Assembly: GCA_937917025.1 (NCBI GenBank)
Contig: CALFSF010000066.1
Span: forward strand, 1 to 5,545
Length of the DNA stretch: 5,545 nucleotides
Reading direction: 5' to 3'
Source of the DNA: an uncultured Paraburkholderia sp.
GTDB taxonomy: Bacteria; Pseudomonadota; Gammaproteobacteria; Burkholderiales; Burkholderiaceae
Every line of letters begins with the position of its first letter. The first letter of the stretch is position 1. Shown here in pieces: positions 1-5,340 of this stretch. Both the position numbers and the translations under genes were made by a program. The notes below the pieces were generated by a model. The model was not told where the DNA came from. It made no database searches and saw nothing but the letters and a program-made list of their open reading frames with translations.

Positions 1-1
1 C

Positions 2-370
2 TACGCAGTTATTGAAGGATTCAACAATAGTCGTCTCGACAGTCTCGTCAAAGCTCGGTACTTCGTGCAACGATTGGGGTTGACTCAGTCTCGTCGCGGC
101 TGTGTGGCAATTCGCCTGATTGTTGAGCGGTTACGCCTGCATGCGAGGGTGCAATCTAACGTTGACGGAACTTGTCAACTTGCTCTTCGGCCCGACGATG
201 TTCAGGATCTAAAAGCGCAAAATTTCGCTGAAGCCATGAGGGTGAATCAAATTCTCCACGCGCACGGATTTTCGTTGCTGCCATCAAAATGCGAGCCGTA
301 TGATGCGCGCCTGGGACAGGCGTTTTTTGGCTATCAGTGGTGCCCGGTCGAGCGCATGTCCGAACACTAA
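2..370 (+). CDS. 3' end of an unrecognised gene (partial, start outside the window)
   Basis: The frame is open from the left edge (codon 1 at position 2) to the TAA at 368-370, giving about 122 residues. A GTG at 65 is available, but the open frame continues upstream of it with protein-like content (YAVIEGFNNSRLDSLVKARY), so a longer gene cut by the window edge is the better reading. The product is soluble-looking, with no clear membrane segment, and ends in an aromatic stretch (AFFGYQWCPVERMSEH). I do not recognise the family. GC is about 52% by hand count, clearly below the genes to the right, and third positions are much less GC-biased, which suggests acquired or fast-changing DNA. It converges on a sugar-phosphate transferase gene, so a role in a surface-polysaccharide locus is possible, but that rests on position only. 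Confidence 0.5.
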   Translation, partial: YAVIEGFNNSRLDSLVKARYFVQRLGLTQSRRGCVAIRLIVERLRLHARVQSNVDGTCQLALRPDDVQDLKAQNFAEAMRVNQILHAHGFSLLPSKCEPYDARLGQAFFGYQWCPVERMSEH

Positions 371-537
371 ACTCATTTGGGCCGGAGCGTATTTCCGCGC
401 GCGTTCATCACACGCGCAATTATGTTCAAAAAAGCGGGGAATCGCGGAGAAGATGCCGGCGGCTCGGGCCGTATTGATCATGCATGGCTGCCAGTCTGAT
501 CGGGCCACGCGCCACAACACTACGCTCGGCGCGCACT

Positions 538-552
538 CGCGTAACCTACGCG
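538..552. repeat. Small inverted repeat between convergent genes
   Basis: CGCGTA at 538-543 and TACGCG at 547-552 can form a 6-bp stem with a 3-base loop (ACC). It lies in the 222-base gap (371-592) between the partial gene ending at 370 and the transferase gene whose stop codon is at 595-593. On the + strand a T-rich patch (TATATGTTTTAT) follows about 11 bases later; on the - strand no T run follows. It might help end transcription from one or both sides, but it is short and not a classical intrinsic terminator. Nothing else gene-like was found in 371-592. Confidence 0.25.
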
Positions 553-592
553 CTCACTGCGCTATATGTTTTATGCCCCTTGTGCAAGCTTC

Positions 593-1693
593 TCACCGCC
601 GCCCCTTCCTCACCACCAACCACCGCGGCGACTTAAACCGCACGATACTCACATAAAGCCAGACATACGTAACAGCAAAAACAACGACAAAGCAAAACAA
701 ATGCACCGTATGCCGCCAGAACAGCGTGGCGGGAATCACAGCGACCAGACATAGCAGCCACAAATAAGGCGACGTCAACGAATTCCGCCTGGTCAACTCC
801 CTCGCGGTCCTCACCCCTACAGCCCACCGCATCAATCGCTTATAAACCAGCATATGCAGATGCACGCCATCGGGAATCCCGGGCGACATCCCGCGAATGA
901 ACTTCTTCCGGTAGATTGAAAAGCACGTCTCGAAGATCGGATACATGAAGAGCAAAACCGGATACCACGCCGACACATCGCGATTGCGCATGACCAGCAT
1001 GATCGAAAGCTCGGCCAGCATGAACCCGATAAAATAAGCCCCGCCATCCCCCAGAAAAATCAGCCCCGCCGGGAAGTTCCAGATAAAAAACCCCATCACC
1101 GCGCCCATCATGATGAGCGACGCGGAAAGCACCACGGGATCGGAAACCTGAAACGCGACATACGCCATCGAGGCGAACATCATGAACGCGACCATCGAAG
1201 CGAGTCCGTTGAATCCGTCGATGATATTGATCGCATTGGCGAGCGCGGCCACCGCCAGCACGGTGACAACGCAGGAAATCACCGCATAGGAAAGCAGGAA
1301 GTCCAGAGGCGGCACGCTGATCCGCGTCACGCCGATATCGAGCAGAAAAAACGCCAGGCCAGCAGCGGCCATCGTGCAAAGCAGCCGCACCAGCGGCGAC
1401 ACCCGTTTGGTAACGTCCTCAACAAGCCCGGAAGCAAACGCCGGCATCCCGCACGCGACAAGCCCGAGAATCCCACCTGAAACAGCCGGATACGTGTGAT
1501 GCAGCTGCAGCGCGGACACAATCAGCCCAAGCAGAATCCCTGTCCCACCAATGCGCGGTACCGGCCGCGCGTGGAATTTCTGCACGCCGGCAAGATCGGT
1601 GTCGGTGGAGAATTTTTCATGCAGATGGGCGTAGCGCACGATCAACAGCGTGACCAGCAGTGAAACGAGAAAGCCGAGCGCGAAACTGAGCAT
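593..1693 (-). CDS. MraY/WecA-family undecaprenyl-phosphate sugar-1-phosphate transferase (glycosyltransferase family 4)
   Basis: Family members transfer a sugar 1-phosphate from a UDP-sugar to undecaprenyl phosphate at the inner membrane, the first committed step of O-antigen, enterobacterial common antigen or exopolysaccharide synthesis. The 366-residue product has about ten or eleven hydrophobic segments, and 366 is normal for the family. Motifs in order: QKFHARPVPRIGG at 38-50; the Mg/substrate-site region VEDVTKR at 91-97, where the usual Asp-Asp is Glu92-Asp93; NAINIIDGFNG at 153-163, the nucleotide/catalytic loop with Asp159; FLGDGGA at 213-219 with Asp216; and DGVHLHMLVYKR at 275-286, matching the His-rich cytoplasmic loop that helps set sugar choice (HIHH in WecA). 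Here two His remain (278, 280) and Met281 follows. This points to a WecA/WbpL-type enzyme rather than the peptidoglycan MraY, but the sugar cannot be read from sequence. The ATG at 1693-1691 has a weak AGGT-type Shine-Dalgarno sequence about 8 bases upstream, and a TATAAT box lies just beyond. The end of the protein is very basic (VVRKGRR). Confidence 0.92.
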   Translation of the reverse strand: MLSFALGFLVSLLVTLLIVRYAHLHEKFSTDTDLAGVQKFHARPVPRIGGTGILLGLIVSALQLHHTYPAVSGGILGLVACGMPAFASGLVEDVTKRVSPLVRLLCTMAAAGLAFFLLDIGVTRISVPPLDFLLSYAVISCVVTVLAVAALANAINIIDGFNGLASMVAFMMFASMAYVAFQVSDPVVLSASLIMMGAVMGFFIWNFPAGLIFLGDGGAYFIGFMLAELSIMLVMRNRDVSAWYPVLLFMYPIFETCFSIYRKKFIRGMSPGIPDGVHLHMLVYKRLMRWAVGVRTARELTRRNSLTSPYLWLLCLVAVIPATLFWRHTVHLFCFVVVFAVTYVWLYVSIVRFKSPRWLVVRKGRR

Positions 1694-1719
1694 GAAAGTG
1701 ACCTGAGCGAAGACCCGGA

Positions 1720-1725
1720 ATTATA
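1720..1725 (-). promoter_or_regulatory. Candidate sigma-70 -10 box for the glycosyltransferase gene
   Basis: Read on the - strand, 1725-1720 is a perfect TATAAT, 26 bases before the ATG at 1693. That would place the transcript start near 1713 with a leader of about 20 bases. No good -35 hexamer lies at 16-18 bases; the nearest resemblance, TTGCCG at 1744-1739, is only 13 bases away, too close for a standard promoter. Such a perfect -10 in GC-rich DNA directly ahead of a start codon is suggestive, but the promoter may be weak or need an activator. Confidence 0.45.
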
Positions 1726-1858
1726 CAAACGAAACCCACGGCAACCGCGAAACGGGAATCGCGCGTGCCTGTCAGCAGCAAGCCAATAAATCCCAAATAA
1801 TGCTTCAAGAAACCGCCAAACCCCGTAAGGAAACGCTGTTTCTCATGGATTCCCCCAA

Positions 1859-1886
1859 TCAATTCCCGGCCAAAGCGCGCCGTTAA
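1859..1886 (+). promoter_or_regulatory. Candidate sigma-28 (FliA) flagellar promoter for the chemoreceptor gene
   Basis: GCCGTTAA at 1879-1886 matches the sigma-28 -10 consensus GCCGATAA at 7 of 8 positions. Exactly 15 bases upstream, TCAAT at 1859-1863 is a partial match to the -35 TAAAG (3 of 5). A transcript would begin near 1893, giving a leader of about 70 bases to the ATG at 1962. Chemoreceptor genes in flagellated proteobacteria are commonly transcribed by FliA, so the site fits its neighbour. The weak -35 keeps confidence moderate. Confidence 0.45.
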
Positions 1887-1952
1887 CACACAGATGGCGT
1901 GGCTTTCGAACCATCTGACAACGCGCCAGCCGTTGACCGACCCCGACGTTCC

Positions 1953-1956
1953 GGAG
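1953..1956 (+). promoter_or_regulatory. Ribosome binding site that fixes the chemoreceptor start
   Basis: GGAG at 1953-1956 sits 5 bases before the ATG at 1962. The frame is also open from a GTG at 1899, but that codon lacks a comparable purine-rich site, would add 21 polar residues ahead of the first membrane segment, and lies only a few bases after the predicted transcript start. The ATG at 1962 is therefore preferred. Confidence 0.75.
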
Positions 1957-1961
1957 AAACA

Positions 1962-3629
1962 ATGCTAAACAACATCACCATCCGCGGTGGACTGACGCTG
2001 GTCATCAGCGTTTTCGTCGCTTTCCTGCTGACTGTGATCGGCGTCGGTTATGCCGCGCTCAAGCTCACGAACAATGGGCTCGAGGAAGCCCGGCAGAGCG
2101 CGACCGCGCTGTCGCATCTGAAGGCGAGCTCCGAAAAGCTCCTTCAGTCGCGGCTTGCGCTCGGCAGCTACGAGACGCTCTTCAGCGTCGGCAAGCAGAC
2201 CGACGGCCTCATCCCGGCTGCTCACAAGGTGCTCGAAGAGTCGACGCGCGATTTCCGCGCCTACGCGAGCGGCCCGTTTTCCAGCGACGAGGAAAAGCAG
2301 CAGGCGCACGCCGTCGACGTCGCGCGCAGCGCGCTCGTCGACAAGGCGATCGAACCGGAATTCAAGGCCCTCACCGATTTCGACTTCAACACGTTCCGCA
2401 CGATCCAGGGCGAAACCGCCAACACGTACTACGCGGCCTACGCGAAGGCGATCGAAGGGCTCCAGCGCGTGCAGGCCGTCGAGCAGGAGCGGGCAGCCGC
2501 CGCGTCCGCACGGCGCGTCATGCTGGCGACGATCCTGTTCGGCGGCATTGGTGTCATCGCGATTGTGATTGCGTTGCTCGCGCGCGTCGGTTTGTCGGTG
2601 GCGCTGATCCGCCCGGTCAACCAGACGATCGAGCATTTCCGCAGCATCGCGGCGGGCGATCTGACCATTTCGGTCGCATCGAAGTCGCGTAACGAAATGG
2701 GTCAACTGCTGTCGGCGCTCATGCAGATGCGCGACGGCCTTGTCGACACGGTATCGAAGGTGCGCGGCAGCACGCAGTCGATCACGCTCGGTGCAAACGA
2801 GATCGCGTCGGGCAACGCTGATCTTTCGGCGCGCACGGAGCAGCAGGCCGCGGCGCTTCAGGAGACGGCGGCGAGCATGGAAGAGCTGTCCGCGACGGTC
2901 AAGCAGAACACCGACAACGCGAAGCAGGCGAGCCGTCTCGCGCAGGGCGCGCTGGAGACGGTCACGCGCGGCGGCAACGTCGTCGCGCGCGTGACGGAAA
3001 CGATGGACGGTATCTCCGATTCGTCGCGCAAGGTCACCGAGATCATCGGCATGATCGAGGGCATCGCGTTCCAGACGAACATCCTCGCACTCAACGCCGC
3101 GGTGGAAGCGGCACGCGCGGGCGAGCAGGGACGCGGTTTCGCGGTCGTCGCCTCCGAAGTGCGCAGCCTCGCGCAGCGCTCGGGCACGGCGGCCAAGGAA
3201 ATCAAGGAACTGATCGGCGATTCGGCGACGAAGGTGCAGGAAGGCGCATCGCTCGTCGCGGAGGCGCGTCGCACGATGCAGGAAGCGATGGATTCGGTCG
3301 GACGCGTGACGGGCATCATGAGCGAGATCGAAGCCGCCGCGCTGGAACAAAGCGACGGCATCGACCAGGTCAACAAGGCCATCACGCAGATCGACGAAGT
3401 CACGCAGCACAACGCGGCGCTCGTCGAGGAAGCGGCCGCTGCGGCGAAATCGCTGGAAGGGCAGGCGGACGTGTTGCGCGACGCGGTGTCGGTGTTTCGT
3501 CTGGATGAGGACGGGCGCGGCATGACCTACGCGTCCGGCGCTGAGCGTCGAGTGAGGCAAGGTGTCGCTTCGTCGTCGGAAGGCGATCTTGATAGCGGCA
3601 CCGGCCTGCACGGTGCTGTAACCGCCTGA
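1962..3629 (+). CDS. Methyl-accepting chemotaxis protein (Tar-like transmembrane chemoreceptor)
   Basis: This inner-membrane receptor senses periplasmic ligands and controls the CheA-CheW kinase complex and thereby flagellar rotation. The 555-residue product has the standard order: a short cytoplasmic start (MLNNITIRGG), TM1 at about 11-33, a periplasmic four-helix-bundle-type sensor at about 34-185, TM2 at about 187-208, a HAMP domain at about 209-265 (RPVNQTIEHFRSIAAGDL), then the long cytoplasmic coiled-coil hairpin. The tip, roughly 364-406, carries the near-invariant signalling motif (EGIAFQTNILALNAAVEAAR, then GFAVVASEVRSLAQRS). Methylation-type helices flank it (for example EQQAAALQETAASMEEL at 293-309). 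In the sensor, Arg64 sits in LLQSRL, matching the place of E. coli Tar Arg64, but positions 69 and 73 are Ser and Leu rather than Arg. Aspartate as the ligand should therefore not be assumed. The C-terminus (about 515-555) is a polar linker-like tail without the NWETF-type CheR/CheB-binding pentapeptide. The gene stands alone, with a sigma-28-like promoter upstream. Family assignment is secure; the ligand is unknown. Confidence 0.95.
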   Translation: MLNNITIRGGLTLVISVFVAFLLTVIGVGYAALKLTNNGLEEARQSATALSHLKASSEKLLQSRLALGSYETLFSVGKQTDGLIPAAHKVLEESTRDFRAYASGPFSSDEEKQQAHAVDVARSALVDKAIEPEFKALTDFDFNTFRTIQGETANTYYAAYAKAIEGLQRVQAVEQERAAAASARRVMLATILFGGIGVIAIVIALLARVGLSVALIRPVNQTIEHFRSIAAGDLTISVASKSRNEMGQLLSALMQMRDGLVDTVSKVRGSTQSITLGANEIASGNADLSARTEQQAAALQETAASMEELSATVKQNTDNAKQASRLAQGALETVTRGGNVVARVTETMDGISDSSRKVTEIIGMIEGIAFQTNILALNAAVEAARAGEQGRGFAVVASEVRSLAQRSGTAAKEIKELIGDSATKVQEGASLVAEARRTMQEAMDSVGRVTGIMSEIEAAALEQSDGIDQVNKAITQIDEVTQHNAALVEEAAAAAKSLEGQADVLRDAVSVFRLDEDGRGMTYASGAERRVRQGVASSSEGDLDSGTGLHGAVTA

Positions 3630-3642
3630 AGGTCCTGGTTAG

Positions 3643-3652
3643 CCGCCGGCGG
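3643..3652. repeat. 10-bp GC palindrome just after the chemoreceptor stop
   Basis: CCGCCGGCGG at 3643-3652 is a perfect palindrome 14 bases after the chemoreceptor stop codon. As RNA it could form only a very short stem, and no T run follows at once (GGTTATC). It may contribute to 3'-end structure together with the larger hairpin at 3679-3703; alone it is weak evidence of anything. Confidence 0.25.
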
Positions 3653-3678
3653 GGTTATCAGAAAACCTGTTCGGCGTG

Positions 3679-3703
3679 GGCGCCCGCGGTTAACCCGGGC
3701 GCC
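3679..3703. terminator. Strong GC hairpin downstream of the chemoreceptor gene, possible terminator
   Basis: GGCGCCCG at 3679-3686 pairs perfectly with CGGGCGCC at 3696-3703 across a 9-base loop (CGGTTAACC), whose GGTTAACC core is itself a palindrome and can add two pairs. It lies about 50 bases after the chemoreceptor stop. Neither strand has a proper T run directly after the stem (TCATCACTC on +, CACGCCGAAC on -), so it departs from the textbook intrinsic terminator. It may still end or stabilise the chemoreceptor transcript, as T-poor hairpins often do in GC-rich bacteria. Confidence 0.5.
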
Positions 3704-3715
3704 TCATCACTCACC

Positions 3716-3868
3716 TCAGCGTGTTCCGAATCGCGCGTCCGCGCATTCGGCATCATGAATCCCGCATTCCTCCCACTCGCGCCGCGCCTTCTCGGGCAGA
3801 ACGCTCGAAGCGGTCGTAAACGCAAGTCTGGACAAAGCGCCTGAGCCGGCTGCATTATCCAGCTTCAT
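3716..3868 (-). CDS. Doubtful small ORF, 50 residues, unknown
   Basis: A 50-codon frame runs from an ATG at 3868-3866 to a TGA at 3718-3716, divergent from the TAXI gene. It could extend upstream to a TTG at 3904 for 62 residues. The product starts MKLDNAAGSGALSRLAF and has a charged middle (LPEKARREWEECGIHDAEC) with two Cys. About 63% of its third codon positions are G or C by hand count, below the bias of the strong genes here. The ATG has no good Shine-Dalgarno sequence. In its favour: it fills most of an otherwise empty gap and stops 13 bases before the hairpin at 3679-3703. I recognise no family. It may simply be a chance frame in GC-rich DNA. Confidence 0.22.
   Translation of the reverse strand: MKLDNAAGSGALSRLAFTTASSVLPEKARREWEECGIHDAECADARFGTR
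3829..3858 (+). promoter_or_regulatory. Weak candidate sigma-70 promoter for the TAXI gene
   Basis: TGGACA at 3829-3834 (5 of 6 to TTGACA) and CATTAT at 3853-3858 (4 of 6 to TATAAT) are separated by 18 bases, upstream of the TAXI start at 3958. The implied leader is about 90 bases. The spacing is acceptable but the -10 is mediocre, and a pair this good can arise by chance in a 328-base gap. It also overlaps the doubtful small ORF on the other strand. Confidence 0.25.
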
Positions 3869-3942
3869 ATCCGGCACGATCGGCAACGCTGCCACACGAC
3901 ACAAGCCTGTGCCCAGTCCGCACCGCTCGGGCGCGCCCTGAC

Positions 3943-3950
3943 GAGAGAGA
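3943..3950 (+). promoter_or_regulatory. Ribosome binding site for the TAXI gene
   Basis: The purine run GAGAGAGA at 3943-3950 lies 7 bases before the ATG at 3958. The next in-frame ATG (4003, residue 16) is preceded by CAGAAACCCCCG, which has no Shine-Dalgarno match, so 3958 is the better start. Confidence 0.55.
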
Positions 3951-3957
3951 CCGAAGC

Positions 3958-5301
3958 ATGGCGAGGCAGAACCCGGCCCTTCACCGAGTCCAGAAACCCC
4001 CGATGACCCCGCGGCGCCGGCGGCTTCTGATCGCTGGCGTGATCCTGTTGCTGGCTGCGTCCGGGTGGGGGGTGTGGATGCTGATCAAACCCGCTATCCA
4101 GCGCACGATCGTCATCACGACGGGCGCGGACGGGGGCATCTATCGTGGCTTCGCGGATCGCTACGCTCCGATCCTCAAACGCGATGGCATCAAGCTCGAT
4201 ATCCGCAGCTCTTCCGGTTCGGTCGAAAACTATCAACGTCTTAAGGATCCTGATAGCGATTACGAAGTCGGCTTCATCCAGTCGGGCACCAGCAGTCCGA
4301 GCGAATCGGACCATCTGCAAACGATCGCCGCGGTCTCGTACGAACCCATATGGGTGTTCGATCGCGGCACCACCACCGTCGACAGACTCGCGCAACTGCG
4401 CGGCAAACGAATTGCCATTGGCGTTCCCGGTAGCGGTCTGCTTAACGTTTCGTCGGTATTGCTCTCGTGGAGCGGCATCACGCGCGACAACACGAAGCTT
4501 CTGCAAATGGATGCGCAGAACGCATATCAAGGCCTCGAAAACGGCACGCTGGACGCCGCGTTCTTCATCGGCAGACCGGATGCCGCGATGCAGGTCACGC
4601 TGCTCAACAGCAACTTGAAGCTGATGAGTTTTGCCCAGGCCGACGCGCTGGTGCAAAAGTTTCCGTCGCTTTCCAGGGTGATTTTTCCGCGCGCGTCGAC
4701 GAGCATCGTCAACGACCTGCCGCAGACCGATGTCACGCTGCTGGCGGCCACCGCGCTGCTCGTCTCGAAGGACACGCTGCACCCCGCGCTGACCTACCTG
4801 CTGCTGGATGCGGCCAAAACGGTTCACAGCGGCGAAGATTACTTCACGCCGCTCGGCACGTTCCCGAACCTGAATACGGAGGAATTTCCCGTCTCCGACG
4901 AAAGCACGCGCTACTTCAAATCCGGCCGTCCGTTCCTGCAACGCTATCTGCCGTTCTGGCTGGCGAGCTTCGTCGAAAGACGTTTGCTGATCCTCGTTCC
5001 TTTTACTGCATTGTTGCTGGGTCTCCTGCAGGCGTTGCCGCGCATGGCGGAGGCGCGCATCAAACGACGGTTCATTGTCTGGTACCGCGAAATCAAATCG
5101 CTCGAAGATGAAATCTGGAAGAGCCCGAATCCAGATTCGAAGCAGATCGCACAATGGCGCGATGAAATCGAGAACGTCGATGCGAATGCCAGCCAGATAC
5201 GGATTCCGTATCGATACTTTCAGGACGTGTACGCGCTGAAGCAGGCGATCGGCGTCGTACGTGACCGGATTACGCAGGTGGCGTCGAGAGTGAAGGAATA
5301 G
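3958..5301 (+). CDS. TAXI-family TRAP-type solute-binding protein, membrane-anchored at both ends
   Basis: TAXI proteins are the periplasmic solute-binding components of one branch of TRAP transporters, usually serving a large fused membrane subunit. The 447-residue product starts with a basic segment (TPRRRR, 17-22) and a hydrophobic helix at about 23-43 with no lipobox Cys and no clear cleavage site, so it is probably a retained anchor. The binding fold covers about 48-350: TTGADGGIYRGFADRYAPIL at 54-73 is the typical first TAXI motif, followed by SGSVENYQRL at 86-95, YEVGFIQSGT at 102-111, a RGKRIAIGVPGSG stretch at 138-150, and NGTLDAAFFIGRP at 195-207. A second hydrophobic helix at about 362-381 (RRLLILVPFTALLLGLLQAL) is followed by a basic stretch (EARIKRRF) and a tail of about 65 charged residues, predicted cytoplasmic. 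Ordinary soluble TAXI proteins are shorter, roughly 320-340 residues, and lack this part. No TRAP permease gene adjoins it in the window. The ligand is unknown. Family is fairly certain; a transport role is not. Confidence 0.85.
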   Translation: MARQNPALHRVQKPPMTPRRRRLLIAGVILLLAASGWGVWMLIKPAIQRTIVITTGADGGIYRGFADRYAPILKRDGIKLDIRSSSGSVENYQRLKDPDSDYEVGFIQSGTSSPSESDHLQTIAAVSYEPIWVFDRGTTTVDRLAQLRGKRIAIGVPGSGLLNVSSVLLSWSGITRDNTKLLQMDAQNAYQGLENGTLDAAFFIGRPDAAMQVTLLNSNLKLMSFAQADALVQKFPSLSRVIFPRASTSIVNDLPQTDVTLLAATALLVSKDTLHPALTYLLLDAAKTVHSGEDYFTPLGTFPNLNTEEFPVSDESTRYFKSGRPFLQRYLPFWLASFVERRLLILVPFTALLLGLLQALPRMAEARIKRRFIVWYREIKSLEDEIWKSPNPDSKQIAQWRDEIENVDANASQIRIPYRYFQDVYALKQAIGVVRDRITQVASRVKE

Positions 5302-5316
5302 CGGCGCACGCGCCGC
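5301..5316. terminator. Hairpin between the convergent TAXI and AraC-type genes
   Basis: GCGGCG at 5301-5306 pairs with CGCCGC at 5311-5316 around a CACG loop, starting on the last base of the TAXI stop codon. It falls inside the 37-base gap between two convergent genes, where a shared bidirectional terminator is expected. No T run follows on either strand, so function is inferred from position. Confidence 0.35.
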
Positions 5317-5340
5317 GTTCGGCGATTCACCGCCGCGTTC
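5311..5340. repeat. 10-bp direct repeat in the convergent gap
   Basis: CGCCGCGTTC occurs at 5311-5320 and again at 5331-5340, separated by 10 bases, so the copies are one 20-base period apart. The first copy includes the right arm of the 5301-5316 hairpin, and the second can also supply a CGCCGC arm, allowing an alternative larger loop. The second copy overlaps the regulator's stop codon (TCA at 5339-5341). Confidence 0.4.

Noticed and set aside
284..520. A 78-codon - strand frame in the gap left of the transferase
   Set aside because: It overlaps the partial gene's 3' end, has no clear ribosome binding site and resembles no family I know; chance is the simpler explanation.
579..588. Palindrome CTTGTGCAAG just past the transferase stop codon
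   Set aside because: A perfect 10-base palindrome leaves no loop for a stable RNA hairpin, no T run follows, and no binding protein can be named for it.
300..656. A 118-codon + strand frame crossing 371-592 into the transferase gene
   Set aside because: It overlaps both flanking genes, runs antisense into the transferase 3' end and has no protein-like pattern.
1617..1889. A 90-codon frame on the - strand upstream of the glycosyltransferase start
   Set aside because: It overlaps the transferase 5' end in another frame, covers the TATAAT box and shows no recognisable features.
1899..1961. An N-terminal extension of the chemoreceptor from a GTG at 1899
   Set aside because: The added 21 residues are polar and unlike receptor N-termini, while the ATG at 1962 has a GGAG site at good spacing and yields the typical short start before TM1.
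1965..3611. A 548-codon open frame on the - strand opposite the chemoreceptor gene
   Set aside because: It lies wholly antisense to a secure chemoreceptor, and its product is extremely rich in Arg, Asp and Leu with no domain pattern, the usual artefact of GC-rich third positions read on the other strand.
3658..3855. A 65-codon - strand frame in the gap before the TAXI gene
   Set aside because: It reads straight through the strong hairpin and has shadow-like Arg/Ala/Pro-rich content; the overlapping 50-codon frame is the less implausible of the two.
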